NCBI GenBank assembly: GCA_000155435.1
Contig: DS990261.1
Coordinates: forward strand, 921,987-985,986
Length of the DNA: 64,000 nucleotides
Source of the DNA: Clostridiales bacterium 1_7_47FAA
GTDB lineage: Bacteria > Bacillota > Clostridia > Lachnospirales > Lachnospiraceae
Direction of reading: 5' to 3'
Both the position numbers and the translations under genes were made by a program. This document shows, one piece after another, positions 18,567 through 28,089 of this stretch. The notes beneath the pieces are model-generated. The model was not told the origin of the DNA. It worked only from the letters and a program-made list of their open reading frames with translations, and made no database searches. Numbering within the stretch: the first letter of the stretch is position 1; the number at the start of each line of letters is the position of its first letter.

Positions 18567-19862
18567 ATGGATAAGAAAATGAAGGTAAAGATAGGAATCG
18601 GAGCAGCCATTGCAGTTGTGGCAGTCCTTCTTGTGCTGTCAGGAAAGAAAAAAGGACAGCAGGGCCCTGTGGGAATGGGGCAGGAGGCGGCGGCAACCAT
18701 CGTGAAGGCGCAGAAGCCGTCCGTTGGGGATATCAGCCTGACCACGGGGCTTACCGGAACCGTGGAACCCTCTGACGTTGTCTATGTATATGCCAAGGCT
18801 TCTGGCGATGTAACAAGTGTGCTGGTAAAAGCAGGTGACATGGTGGAACAGGGCCAGGTCCTGTGTGAGATTGATACGGAGCAGGTGGAGACTGCCAGGA
18901 ATTCCATGGATTCCGCGTCCGTATCCCTTTCCGAGGCCCAGAGCAATCTGAGCAGGATGCAGATATTGTACGCCAGCGGCGATTTGTCAGACCAGGAGTA
19001 TGAACAGTATACCAACAAGGTCAAGTCAGCCAGGCTGCAGTATGAATCAGCCAAGCTGGCCTATGACAGGCAGGTGGAATACAGCACGGTCACGGCGCCT
19101 ATCAGCGGCAAGATCGAAAGCTGCGACATAGAGGTCCATGACCGTGTCTCCCAGTCAGCCCAGCTGTGCGTTATTGCAGGGGAAGGGGAAAAACGTGTCT
19201 CCTTCTACGTGACAGAACGGATGATGGGGAATATTGCCGTTGGCGACAGGCTGGATATACAGAAGGATGGCACGGGGTATGAGGCATATATCAGTGAAAT
19301 CAGTTCCATGGTGGATTCGGATACCGGCCTTTTTAAGGTAAAGGCAGAACTGAAAAATGCAGACGGCATTGCCACTGGCAGCACCGTGAAGCTGAATCTG
19401 GTGACTGAGCATACGGAAAACGCAATGATGATTCCGGTGGATGCTGTTTACTACAGCGGAGGGGACGGGTACGTTTACCTCTACCAGGATGGTGTTGCGG
19501 CGATGGTGCCGGTGGAAGTAGGGCTTTATGATGCGGAACACGCTGAGATACTGTCGGGACTGTCCGCTGACGATATGGTTGTCAGCACGTGGTCTTCTAA
19601 TCTGTACGAGGGCGCCAGGGTACAGCTGAGGTCGGAAGACGGTCAGGACGATGGTGCAGATGCCCAGGGCCAGCCAGGAGCGGATGCCCAGAGCCGGTCA
19701 GGAGCGGGTACCCAGGGTCAGCCAGGTGCGGATGTCCAAGGCCAGCCAGGAGCGGATACCCAGGGCCAGCCAGGTGCGGATGTCCAAAGCCAGCCAGGTG
19801 CGGATACCCAGGGCCAGCCAGGGCCAGACGCCCAGACGGCCGCAGACAACCGTGCAGAATAG
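18567..19862 (+). CDS. RND efflux periplasmic adaptor-type (membrane fusion) protein
   Basis: A 431-aa HlyD/AcrA-type adaptor. An N-terminal membrane anchor (about 6-25) is followed by a lipoyl-like half (VVYVYAKASGDVTSVLVKAGDMVEQGQVLCEID), an alpha-hairpin rich in Ser/Ala/Gln (about 112-155), the second lipoyl half (TVTAPISGKIESCDIEVHD) and beta-barrel domains to about residue 350. The last 70 residues are a low-complexity tail of eight-residue repeats such as GADVQGQP. It links the RND pump encoded next to the outer components. The ATG at 18567 follows AAAGGAGAGCGACA. Confidence 0.9.
   Translation: MDKKMKVKIGIGAAIAVVAVLLVLSGKKKGQQGPVGMGQEAAATIVKAQKPSVGDISLTTGLTGTVEPSDVVYVYAKASGDVTSVLVKAGDMVEQGQVLCEIDTEQVETARNSMDSASVSLSEAQSNLSRMQILYASGDLSDQEYEQYTNKVKSARLQYESAKLAYDRQVEYSTVTAPISGKIESCDIEVHDRVSQSAQLCVIAGEGEKRVSFYVTERMMGNIAVGDRLDIQKDGTGYEAYISEISSMVDSDTGLFKVKAELKNADGIATGSTVKLNLVTEHTENAMMIPVDAVYYSGGDGYVYLYQDGVAAMVPVEVGLYDAEHAEILSGLSADDMVVSTWSSNLYEGARVQLRSEDGQDDGADAQGQPGADAQSRSGAGTQGQPGADVQGQPGADTQGQPGADVQSQPGADTQGQPGPDAQTAADNRAE
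19651..19845 (+). repeat. 24-bp coding tandem repeat in the adaptor C-terminus
   Basis: About eight imperfect copies encode GADxQGQP or GADxQSQP with alternating Val/Thr/Ala at x. High identity between neighbouring copies points to recent slippage expansion. Confidence 0.8.
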
Positions 19863-19874
19863 GGAGGCATACAT

Positions 19875-22800
19875 ATGGGACTTACAAGACTTGTACTGAA
19901 ACGGCCGGTAGCCACGGTCATGACCCTGCTCTGCCTTCTGGTGTTCGGCATTTCCTCCGTGTTTTCAGCAACCCTGGAACAGATGCCGGATACGGATACG
20001 CCCATGCTCATTGTAATGGGAAGGTATTCCGGCGCAGGACCTGAGGACATCAATGAACTGGTGACAGAACCCATCGAAGATGAGGTCAGCACCTTGGAAG
20101 GCGTGAAGGGCATGTCCTCCTCGTCCAGCGACGGACGGTCCATGGTCATGCTGGAATATGACTACGGCACGGATATGGATGAGGCTTACGATGACCTTAA
20201 GAAGAAGCTGGATAACCTGGAACGCCAGCTGCCTGATGATGTGGAGACTTCTGTCATGGAAATGAACAACAATGCCAGCACCACCATGATGCTGTCCATT
20301 GCCCATAAGACAGAGACAGACCTCTACGATTACGTGGACCAGAAAATCGTTCCTGAATTTGAGAAAATCACTTCCGTGGCAGATGTGGAGGCCATGGGAG
20401 GTTCATCTGAGTACATTAAGATTGAACTGCAGTCAGAAAAGATGGCGCAGTATAAGCTGACCATGAACCAGATCAAGTCAGCCATGAGCGCCGCCAACCT
20501 GTCGTACCCTTCCGGGGACGCGGTGGCAGGCAACCTGGAACTGTCCGTGACAACTTCGGTTGAGAACGATACATTGGATGATTTAAAGCGGGTGCCCATT
20601 ACCACCTCCAGCGGGCAGATTGTTTACATGGAGGATATAGCCAACGTATATGAGGCCGAGGAACAGAGGGGAGGCATTTCCCGGTATAATGGCCAGGAGA
20701 CCATATCCCTGTCCATCTCTAAGCAGCAGAGCAGCACGGCCATGGATGTGTCGTCCGCGGTACAGAAAACCATTGCCTCCCTGGAGGCGGCTGACGAGGA
20801 CCTGAAGATTACGGTTGCAAGGGATACGGCGGACAGTATCTTAAGTTCCCTGCAGGATGTGGCGGTGACCATGGTTCTGGCAGTCATCATATCCATGATT
20901 ATCATTTTCATATTCTTTGGTGACTATAAGGCATCCCTGATTGTTGGAAGCTCCATTCCCACCTCCATCCTGCTTTCGCTGATACTCATGACCAGTGTGG
21001 GATTTTCCCTGAACGTCATTACAATGAGCGCACTGGTATTGGGCGTCGGCATGATGGTGGATAACTCCATTGTTGTTCTGGAGAGCTGCTTCAGGGCAAC
21101 GGATGCGTGTGAGGACAAGGGATTGCTGGGGTATGCGAAATCAGCGCTGGGCGGTACGGGAATCGTCCTCCAGTCCATCATAGGTTCTACCATTACCACA
21201 TGTGTGGTTTTCATCCCTCTGGTATTCTTGCAGGGCATGACGGGCCAGATGTTTAAACCGCTGGGATACACCATTGTGTTCTGTATGACGGCATCCCTGT
21301 TCTCAGCCATGACCGTGGTGCCATTAAGCTATATGATGTATAAGCCTAAGGAAACGGAAAAAGCGCCAATGTCCCGCCCGGTGGTCCATCTGCAGAATGC
21401 ATACCGCCGCATCATGCCGGGGCTGTTAAGGCACAAGGCCGTGGTCATGCTGTCATCGGTGGCCATCATTATTGCCACCCTGGTACTGGCAAGCGGAATG
21501 GAGACAGAGCTTATGACATCCGATGACACGGGGACAGTAAGCGTATCCATTGAGACAAGGCCGGGAATCCTGTCAGAACAGGCGGACGAAATGCTGTCCA
21601 GGGCCGAGGCAATTGTGGCTGCGGATGAAAATGTGGAGTCCTACATGCTGCGCTATAACAGCAACAGCGGCACCATCACCGCTTATCTGGAAGATGACAG
21701 GACCATGGACACGGATGAGGTGGCAAGCCTGTGGGAAAAGGAAATGGCGGATATTGACAACTGTACCATCACGGTAGAGGCGTCCACGTCCATGAGCTTC
21801 ATGGGAAGGGGCAGGGGATATGAGACCATCCTGCGCGGAACCCAGTATGATGAACTGAAGGAGGTAAGTGATAGGATTGTAAAGGAAATGACGGCCAGGA
21901 GCGATGTGGCGAATGTCCATTCCAGCATTGAGAATACAGCGCCTATTGTAACCATTGAGGTGGATCCGGTCATGGCGGCAGCAGAGGGGCTTACCCCTAC
22001 GGAAATCGGAAGCATGGTGAGCCAGATGCTGGACGGCGTGGAGGTCACCACACTGGATATTGACGGACGGGAGGTCAGCGTGATGGCTGAATATCCGGAG
22101 GAGGACTACAGGACCGTGGACCAGGTGAAAGGAATCATCCTGACCAAGCCTTCCGGCGGTTATGTGGCGCTTAGGGATGTGGCTGAGATTTATTTCAAGG
22201 ACAGCCCGGCGTCCATTTCCAAGACCGATAAATCCTTTGAGATAACAATTACGGCAGATTATACCGGGGGAAATGTGAAAACAGTGATTGACAGGGAGGT
22301 CATCAATCCGAACCTGTCAGGCACAATCACTACCGGGGTCAATTCCAGGGATAAGATGATGCAGGAAGAATTCTCGGCGCTTTACAAGGCCATTGCCATT
22401 GCCGTGTTCATGGTATTTGTGGTCATGGCTGCCCAGTTCGAGTCGCCAAAGTTCTCTTTCATGGTCATGACCACCATACCCTTCAGCCTTGTGGGTTCCT
22501 TCGGGCTTTTGAAGGTGACGGGCGTGACCATCAGCATGACTTCCCTGTTGGGCTTCCTGGTCCTGGTGGGCACTGTTGTCAATAACGGTATCCTGTATGT
22601 GGATACGGTGAACCAGTACAGGATGACCATGGACCTTAAGACTGCCCTCATTGAGGCAGGGGCTACCAGGCTCCGTCCCATCCTCATGACAAGCCTGACA
22701 ACCATCCTGTCCATGATTCCAATGGCCCTTGCCATTGGCAGCAGCGGTTCCACCACCCAGGGGCTTGCGGTGGTTAATATCGGAGGCCTGACAGCCGGTG

Positions 22801-22880
22801 TGCTGGTGGCGTTGTTCATCCTCCCGATTTATTATGCGGTCATGAATGGCAATAAGAAGCGGGTGGTTCTTGATATATAG
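19875..22880 (+). CDS. RND-superfamily efflux pump (AcrB/HAE-like)
   Basis: A 1001-aa proton-driven pump. It has transmembrane helix 1 (TVMTLLCLLVFGISSVF), a large extracytoplasmic loop with the family's DTPMLIVMGRYSGAGPEDI start, helices 2-6 around 330-500, a second large loop, and helices 8-12 around 840-990. The helix-4 region reads LGVGMMVDNSIVVLES, keeping one of the two proton-relay aspartates of AcrB. The second membrane half contains FLVLVGTVVNNGILYVD. GGAGG precedes the ATG. It is co-transcribed with the adaptor (12-base gap) and two TolC-like genes. The likely role is export of lipids, siderophores, bile-type compounds or drugs. Confidence 0.93.
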   Translation: MGLTRLVLKRPVATVMTLLCLLVFGISSVFSATLEQMPDTDTPMLIVMGRYSGAGPEDINELVTEPIEDEVSTLEGVKGMSSSSSDGRSMVMLEYDYGTDMDEAYDDLKKKLDNLERQLPDDVETSVMEMNNNASTTMMLSIAHKTETDLYDYVDQKIVPEFEKITSVADVEAMGGSSEYIKIELQSEKMAQYKLTMNQIKSAMSAANLSYPSGDAVAGNLELSVTTSVENDTLDDLKRVPITTSSGQIVYMEDIANVYEAEEQRGGISRYNGQETISLSISKQQSSTAMDVSSAVQKTIASLEAADEDLKITVARDTADSILSSLQDVAVTMVLAVIISMIIIFIFFGDYKASLIVGSSIPTSILLSLILMTSVGFSLNVITMSALVLGVGMMVDNSIVVLESCFRATDACEDKGLLGYAKSALGGTGIVLQSIIGSTITTCVVFIPLVFLQGMTGQMFKPLGYTIVFCMTASLFSAMTVVPLSYMMYKPKETEKAPMSRPVVHLQNAYRRIMPGLLRHKAVVMLSSVAIIIATLVLASGMETELMTSDDTGTVSVSIETRPGILSEQADEMLSRAEAIVAADENVESYMLRYNSNSGTITAYLEDDRTMDTDEVASLWEKEMADIDNCTITVEASTSMSFMGRGRGYETILRGTQYDELKEVSDRIVKEMTARSDVANVHSSIENTAPIVTIEVDPVMAAAEGLTPTEIGSMVSQMLDGVEVTTLDIDGREVSVMAEYPEEDYRTVDQVKGIILTKPSGGYVALRDVAEIYFKDSPASISKTDKSFEITITADYTGGNVKTVIDREVINPNLSGTITTGVNSRDKMMQEEFSALYKAIAIAVFMVFVVMAAQFESPKFSFMVMTTIPFSLVGSFGLLKVTGVTISMTSLLGFLVLVGTVVNNGILYVDTVNQYRMTMDLKTALIEAGATRLRPILMTSLTTILSMIPMALAIGSSGSTTQGLAVVNIGGLTAGVLVALFILPIYYAVMNGNKKRVVLDI

Positions 22881-22924
22881 AAGCACTTGATATAATAGAA
22901 GTATCGGTAAGGAAAGGTGAGTAC

Positions 22925-24142
22925 ATGACAGGTAGAATGAAAGCAGGATGGGGGATGGCTGGGGAGAATGTGGCAGGAAAGAGTGTAATAGGAAAGCCCG
23001 TGGCAGGTATCCTTCTGTGCATCGCGGTTGCAGCGTCATCGCCCTCCGTTTCCCTGGCGGGAAGCCCGGAATTTGCGTATACTGCGGAGCAATGGGCTTC
23101 CTTTAGGGATAATAAACTGGAATTTGATGAGATTGCATATTTGATCCACGAATACAATAACACGGTCATCCAGAACCAGATTGCGTATAAGGAGTACAGA
23201 GGGGAGACGCGGGACGACATTTCCCAGGATTATTACGATGCGGCGGATGATGTATACGGCGCCATGGATTATCCTGACTCAAGTGATTCCGACTATGCCA
23301 GCAGGCTGTCCTCCTATCTGAACAGCCAGATCCAGGTGGATAAGCTGAGGGAGCAGGGCGATGATAATGTGGATGACGGGGAGATTAAGAAGTTAGGCTA
23401 CGACCAGACGGAAGCCACCCTGGTAAAACAGGCCCAGACATCCATGATTAATTACTGGACCCAGGCATATAACCTGGAGAGCCTGAATGAGGGCAAGACC
23501 CAGGCCCAGCTGGCCTATGACTCCACGGTCACGAAGTTCAGCGCGGGTATGAGTACCCAGGCGGATGTGCTTACGGCTAAAGAGTCCGTGTCCTCGGCAG
23601 AAGCCTCCATCCTGTCAGCCCGGACCAGTCTTGATAAGACCAGGGAGGAACTGTGTCTGATGCTGGGCTGGACCTATGGGGCGGATGTGGAGATCTGCGA
23701 TGTGCCGGAACCGGATCTTGACGGTATCAGCGCCATTGACCTGGAAGCGGACGTCACAAAGGCGCTGGAGAACAACTACAGCCTGAAGATATTGGAGAAA
23801 CAGATAAATTACGCGGTCAGCGCCACCAACAGGGAAAGCCTGGAACAGTCCTATAAGAACCAGAAGGAGGTTGCTGCAAACAGTGTGAAAACCGCGTATC
23901 AGAACCTGATACTGGCAAAAGAGGATTATGTGCAGGCACAGCAGTCCTATGAATTAGAGAGCAGCACCATGGCAGCCGCGGACAGGAAGCTTCTCGCAGG
24001 CACCATGACAAGAAATGATTACCAGAAACAGAAGTCCTCATTTACGACCGCAGAGGTAAATGTCCGCACAAAGAAACTGGCGCTTCTGACAGCCCAGGTC
24101 AACTATGACTGGGCCGTGGACGGCCTGGCGTCCGTGTCATGA
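22925..24142 (+). CDS. TolC-family protein 1 (exported)
   Basis: A 405-aa protein with an N-terminal signal (about 28-45, LCIAVAASSPSVSLAG) followed by long amphipathic helices. These contain TolC-family features: AYNLESLNEGKTQAQLAYDSTVTKFSAGMSTQADVLTAKESVSSAEASI and a second structural repeat NSVKTAYQNLILAKEDYVQAQQSY...LLAGTMTRNDYQKQK. TolC proteins make outer-membrane channel tunnels in diderms. Here the organism looks monoderm, so the protein probably forms a wall-spanning or adaptor-like helical barrel. It lies 44 bases after the RND gene and 31 bases before a second paralogue. Confidence 0.82.
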   Translation: MTGRMKAGWGMAGENVAGKSVIGKPVAGILLCIAVAASSPSVSLAGSPEFAYTAEQWASFRDNKLEFDEIAYLIHEYNNTVIQNQIAYKEYRGETRDDISQDYYDAADDVYGAMDYPDSSDSDYASRLSSYLNSQIQVDKLREQGDDNVDDGEIKKLGYDQTEATLVKQAQTSMINYWTQAYNLESLNEGKTQAQLAYDSTVTKFSAGMSTQADVLTAKESVSSAEASILSARTSLDKTREELCLMLGWTYGADVEICDVPEPDLDGISAIDLEADVTKALENNYSLKILEKQINYAVSATNRESLEQSYKNQKEVAANSVKTAYQNLILAKEDYVQAQQSYELESSTMAAADRKLLAGTMTRNDYQKQKSSFTTAEVNVRTKKLALLTAQVNYDWAVDGLASVS

Positions 24143-24173
24143 CAGGGGCAGGAATCGGAAAGGAGGCAGAAAG

Positions 24174-25421
24174 ATGAAGGGAAAATATTGGCTTCTGTCA
24201 GGCATGCTGTCCCTCTCCATGGCTTTGTCAGGCACATTGACGGTCCTGGCAGAAGGGGCGGATGCGGAATATACGGCAAATACAGAATATACGGCAGATA
24301 TAGAATCCATGGCAGATACAGAATATACAGCAGATAGGGCAGATACGGGGGTATCCATGGTAACTTCTGCGGTAATACAGGAGGCCGCATCCCGGGAAAT
24401 GACTGTGGAATACGGCAATCTGCGCACTCTTTTGAAAGAAGGCAACCTGACCCTTAAAAAGACCATAGAAGACCAGGAAGATTCCATCAATGCGTATCAG
24501 GAAATGTGGGACACCATGAAGTGGGAACAGGATAACCTGGAAGATAAGGCGGAGGAAATGGAAGATGACGCGGACAGCAAGGGAATGGAGACAGCCGCCC
24601 TTTACGCATCCAATGCCTCCATGCTGAAATCTTCTGCCAAACGTATCTATAACCAGATAAAGAACCTGACAGATGAAAAGAGCACCAGAAGCATTGAGAA
24701 ATCCGCAGACTCCTATACCTACACGGCCCAGACCCTGATGAATTCCTACAATCAGATGGCCAGCAATGTTAAGGCCACGGAAAAAAGCGTAAATGCCCTG
24801 GAAGCTTCTTACCAGTCCCTTGTCAGGAAGGGCCAGGCGGGAACCGCCACACAGGCAGAGGTACAGGACGGGCAGAACCGCCTGGAACAGGCCCGCACAT
24901 CCCTGGCTTCCCTTAAGGAACAGGAAAAGCAGCTGCGGTTTAAGCTGCTTAACATGCTGGGGCTGGAGGACAGTGAATCTGTATCCATCGGAGCCATACC
25001 TGAGCCGGACCTGTCCGCCATCGGGGCCATTGACTTTGAGGGCGATAAGAGTAAGGCCATTGGCAATGATTCCAATGTCCAGAGCCAGCGCCATTCAAAG
25101 GCCGTCAGCACAGCGGAGATTAACCAGAGGTTCAGGCAGGTGGATGAGGCGGAGGGAACCGCTGAAGCCTCCATTACCGCCGCCTACCAGGAACTCCAGG
25201 CACAGCTTTTACAGTACCAGGCAGCGCTGGAATCCTATACAGGCGCGGAACTTGTTTACCAGTCCCAAAAGCGCAGGCAGGCGGCAGGTATGCTGTCCAA
25301 TACGGAATATCTCCAGGGAGAGGCGGACTATGCCAAAAGTAAGGCTGCAAAAGAGACTGCTTCCATGAACCTGGTCCAGGCGTATGAATCTTATTGCTGG
25401 GAGGTGAAGGGGATTAGCTGA
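24174..25421 (+). CDS. TolC-family protein 2 (exported)
   Basis: A 415-aa paralogue of the preceding gene. The start is the ATG at 24174 behind AGGAGGCAGAAAG. The signal peptide (about 1-23, LSMALSGTLTVLA) is followed by a short acidic repeat rich in EYTAD/EYTAN (about 25-50). Coiled-coil helices then include the family segment LEASYQSLVRKGQAGTATQAEVQDGQNRLEQARTSL and a second half with KRRQAAGMLSNTEYLQGEADY. Two different TolC-like subunits in one operon suggest a heteromeric assembly. The N-terminal repeat is poorly conserved sequence and probably flexible. Confidence 0.8.
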   Translation: MKGKYWLLSGMLSLSMALSGTLTVLAEGADAEYTANTEYTADIESMADTEYTADRADTGVSMVTSAVIQEAASREMTVEYGNLRTLLKEGNLTLKKTIEDQEDSINAYQEMWDTMKWEQDNLEDKAEEMEDDADSKGMETAALYASNASMLKSSAKRIYNQIKNLTDEKSTRSIEKSADSYTYTAQTLMNSYNQMASNVKATEKSVNALEASYQSLVRKGQAGTATQAEVQDGQNRLEQARTSLASLKEQEKQLRFKLLNMLGLEDSESVSIGAIPEPDLSAIGAIDFEGDKSKAIGNDSNVQSQRHSKAVSTAEINQRFRQVDEAEGTAEASITAAYQELQAQLLQYQAALESYTGAELVYQSQKRRQAAGMLSNTEYLQGEADYAKSKAAKETASMNLVQAYESYCWEVKGIS

Positions 25422-25505
25422 CGGGGGACTGCCCTGCTTGCCATATCCAGGAAAAACTGATATACTAACGGATAGATATGCATGAAGTATAAGAGGGAGT
25501 AAAGT

Positions 25506-26204
25506 ATGCAGTTGGGTATGTTAGAAAGCCGTTCTCTGGCAGGGCAGGTGGCTGATAATCTGGAACAGCTGATTATTGATAATAAGTTAAGCCCCGGCGA
25601 TAAAATTCCAAATGAACTGGACCTGGTTTCCCAATTGGGGGTGGGCCGTGGAACCATACGGGAGGCCATGAAAATCCTGGAATCCAGAAGTGTGGTTGAG
25701 ATAAGACGGGGAAAGGGTACCTATGTCTGCAGCCATGTGGGGATGGTGGAGGATCCTTTAGGTTTCCGCTTTGCACAGGATAAAAAAAAACTGGCAGAGG
25801 ATTTGAGTGATTTGCGAAGTATGCTGGAACCTAGAATTGCAGCGCTGTCAGCAGAGCGGGCAACCGACCAGGATATCAGGGAATTGCAGGCAATCTGTGA
25901 CGAGGTGGAGGAATTAATCCTCAATCATGAAGATTATGGCCAGAGGGATATGGATTTTCACAGAAAAATTGCCAGTATATCTGGTAATACCGTGGTTCCT
26001 CAGATAATACCATTGATTACGCAGGGGATATCATTATATGTTGATTTGACCAACCATTCATTTGCCGGTTCTGCGGCAGAAACCCATAAGAGGGTAGTTG
26101 ATGCAATCAGACGGCATGATTCCCATGAAGCCTATGAGGCAATGGCGGCGCATATGAAGGAAAACAGGGAGAATCTGAAGCTATTCGAAATAAATGGAGT
26201 ATAG
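25506..26204 (+). CDS. GntR/FadR-family regulator (FCD domain)
   Basis: A 232-aa regulator. The winged HTH occupies about residues 8-75 (SPGDKIPNELDLVSQLGVGRGTIREAMKILESR). The all-helical FCD ligand-binding domain covers about 95-220 (DLRSMLEPRIAALSAERATDQDI, then DMDFHRKIASISGN with the Asp/His metal ligands, and SAAETHKRVVDAIRRHD). FCD proteins typically sense sugar acids or other carboxylates, with a bound metal helping to hold the carboxylate. It lies upstream of the dehydratase, separated by a terminator. Palindromes just after the dehydratase promoter are its probable operators. AGAGGGAG precedes the ATG. Confidence 0.9.
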   Translation: MQLGMLESRSLAGQVADNLEQLIIDNKLSPGDKIPNELDLVSQLGVGRGTIREAMKILESRSVVEIRRGKGTYVCSHVGMVEDPLGFRFAQDKKKLAEDLSDLRSMLEPRIAALSAERATDQDIRELQAICDEVEELILNHEDYGQRDMDFHRKIASISGNTVVPQIIPLITQGISLYVDLTNHSFAGSAAETHKRVVDAIRRHDSHEAYEAMAAHMKENRENLKLFEINGV

Positions 26205-26214
26205 GGAAAGATAT

Positions 26215-26247
26215 CAGGTTGGATTTTATGATTCAACCTGTTTTTTT
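26215..26247 (+). terminator. Terminator after the FadR-type gene
   Basis: CAGGTTGGAT (26215-26224) pairs with ATTCAACCTG (26231-26240) through one G-T pair, followed by seven T. Confidence 0.85.
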
Positions 26248-26293
26248 GTGCAGTTTTCATATAAACGTAAAGTGAAATCAGCCATAATTTACA

Positions 26294-26322
26294 TTGATAA
26301 TAAGAGAATCAGCTGTTATAAT
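26294..26322 (+). promoter_or_regulatory. Promoter of the IlvD/Edd-family dehydratase gene
   Basis: TTGATA (26294-26299), 17 bases, then TATAAT (26317-26322). Confidence 0.8.
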
Positions 26323-26327
26323 CAAGA

Positions 26328-26354
26328 CATCATACAACATGATGATAGTATCAT
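26328..26354. promoter_or_regulatory. Candidate FadR-type operators at the dehydratase promoter
   Basis: CATCAT-5 bp-ATGATG (26328-26344) overlaps a perfect palindrome ATGATAGTATCAT (26342-26354). They lie just after the -10 box, where a bound FCD regulator would block transcription. Confidence 0.55.
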
Positions 26355-26385
26355 TATATAATTATATGTTTGAAAAGGAGTTGCT

Positions 26386-28059
26386 ATGTGGCGCAGTAAA
26401 GATATCTTGGAAGGACCGGAATGGGCGAATGTAAGGGCACTATACAAATCCTCGGGGTTTAGCGGGGAGGAATTGACAAAACCTTTGATTGCTGTTGTAA
26501 ATTCCTATAACACTGTCTGTCCGGGACATGTGGTTTTGAAGCAGCTGACGCAAAGGGTAAAGGAAGGAATTTATGCAGCAGGGGGGACACCGGTGGAATT
26601 CGGTACGATTGGTGCCTGTGATGGTGTGGCCATGAGCCACAAGGGAATGCAGTACATACTTCCTACAAGAGAGATGATTGCAGATGATATTGAAGCGATG
26701 ACAGAAGCCCATAGGCTGGATGGGCTGGTAATCCTGGGTTCATGTGATAAAATTGTGCCGGGCATGATCTTAGGGGCGCTGCGGGTTAATCTCCCCACCG
26801 TGTTTATTAATGGAGGACCTACGCTGCCCGGGAGGATGAAGGAGAATAATCCGTATGGGGGAGAGTACATAGACCATTCCATTATCCAACAGTCGGAAGG
26901 GGCTTTGAAAAGTGGGAAAATCTCCATGAAGGAATTTGAATGGATTGAGAATAATGCGGTTCCAACCATTGGCTCCTGCGCGATGCTGGGGACTGCCAAT
27001 ACTATGTGCTGCCTTGCTGAGGTCATGGGGTTATCTTTTCCGGGCAGCGCAACCATTCCAGCAGTTTACAGTAGAAGGCAAAGCATTGCATTTGAAAGTG
27101 GGATGGCAGTCATGGATTTGGTCCGCAAGGATATCCGGATAAAGGATATTATTACCAAACAGGCTGTTACGAATGCAATCAAGGTAAATTCTGCTATTGG
27201 AGGCTCTACCAATGCTGTGCTTCATTTATTAGCTATTGCATATGAAGCGCAGATTGATTTGGATATTTTCGAATTCGGGAGGATAAGCATGTCGGTCCCG
27301 CATCTGGTGCCGATGATTCCGGCAGGCCAGTTTACGCTTTTGGATTTTCATGAGGCAGGAGGAATCCCTGTTATGATGAAAGAATTAGAGACGGTATTGG
27401 ATCTTGATGGGATTACCTGTACAGGCCATACCTCCCGTGAGAATATCATGGAGTACAGGAATAAAGACAGTGATGTAATCCGGAGCCTGGACCGGCCGGT
27501 ACATACCAGGGGAGGCATTGCCGTCCTGCGTGGAAACATTGCACCGGATGGTGCGGTAACCAAGCCTTCGGCTATTCCTGAACAGGCACTGTGGTTCAGG
27601 GGACCGGCAAAGATTTATGAGAGCGAGCATGAAGCCCTCTTGGGAATCCGGGCCAGTCAGGTAGGTGAAGGAGATGTGGTTGTTATTAGGAATGAGGGGC
27701 CAAAAGGAGGACCCGGAATGCAGGAAATGTATAAAGTCATGAAGGTACTTGTGGGTATGGAGCTTGGAAGTAAGGTCTGTGTAATAACAGATGGACGTTT
27801 TTCAGGCTCCAATAACGGATGCTTTGTAGGCCACATATGTCCGGAAGCTTTTGATGATGGCCCGATTGCATATATTCAAGACGGGGATATCATCACGGTG
27901 GATGTGCTTGGCGGAACCATTCACGCAGATGCAGACTTTAACCAGAGAAGGGCTGTCAGGAGAAAGGAAGCAGAACCCGCCTCGGGATACCTGTACCAGT
28001 ATAGAAAGAATGTGGCTTCTGCATCCCAAGGAGCCTATATAGCCACAAGACAGGAGTAA
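26386..28059 (+). CDS. IlvD/Edd-family dehydratase (sugar-acid or dihydroxy-acid)
   Basis: A 557-aa Fe-S dehydratase. Three cysteines fit the cluster ligands of the family: Cys45 (NTVCPGHVVL), one in LGSCDKIVPG (about 118) and one in TIGSCAMLGTANTM (about 190). Other hallmarks are CDGVAMSHKGM, the NSAIGGSTNAVLHLLAIA region and the C-terminal VCVITDGRFSGSNNGCFVGHICPEA. IlvD makes branched-chain keto acids. Edd and related enzymes dehydrate sugar acids to 2-keto-3-deoxy acids. No ilv genes are nearby, the VCPGH variant differs from the usual PCNxH, and the gene is controlled by an FCD regulator. A catabolic sugar-acid or hydroxy-acid dehydratase is therefore more likely than the biosynthetic enzyme. 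Confidence 0.85.
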   Translation: MWRSKDILEGPEWANVRALYKSSGFSGEELTKPLIAVVNSYNTVCPGHVVLKQLTQRVKEGIYAAGGTPVEFGTIGACDGVAMSHKGMQYILPTREMIADDIEAMTEAHRLDGLVILGSCDKIVPGMILGALRVNLPTVFINGGPTLPGRMKENNPYGGEYIDHSIIQQSEGALKSGKISMKEFEWIENNAVPTIGSCAMLGTANTMCCLAEVMGLSFPGSATIPAVYSRRQSIAFESGMAVMDLVRKDIRIKDIITKQAVTNAIKVNSAIGGSTNAVLHLLAIAYEAQIDLDIFEFGRISMSVPHLVPMIPAGQFTLLDFHEAGGIPVMMKELETVLDLDGITCTGHTSRENIMEYRNKDSDVIRSLDRPVHTRGGIAVLRGNIAPDGAVTKPSAIPEQALWFRGPAKIYESEHEALLGIRASQVGEGDVVVIRNEGPKGGPGMQEMYKVMKVLVGMELGSKVCVITDGRFSGSNNGCFVGHICPEAFDDGPIAYIQDGDIITVDVLGGTIHADADFNQRRAVRRKEAEPASGYLYQYRKNVASASQGAYIATRQE

Positions 28060-28068
28060 GGCAAAGGG

Positions 28069-28089
28069 AACCGGCGCTTAGCGCCGGTT
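28069..28089. terminator. Convergent hairpin with the opposing stop codon in its loop
   Basis: AACCGGCGC (28069-28077) pairs with GCGCCGGTT (28081-28089). The three-base loop TTA is the TAA stop of the minus-strand regulator. No T tract is present on either side. Confidence 0.6.

Noticed and set aside
22317-23039. 240-aa His-rich minus-strand frame over the end of the RND pump gene
   Set aside because: It is antisense to a strongly supported gene, has no ribosome site and its composition is typical of a shadow frame.
26386-28059. Biosynthetic ilvD of the branched-chain amino acid pathway
   Set aside because: No other ilv or leu genes are near, an FCD-type regulator controls it and a cluster-ligand motif differs from classical IlvD. 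It cannot be fully excluded without a phylogeny.
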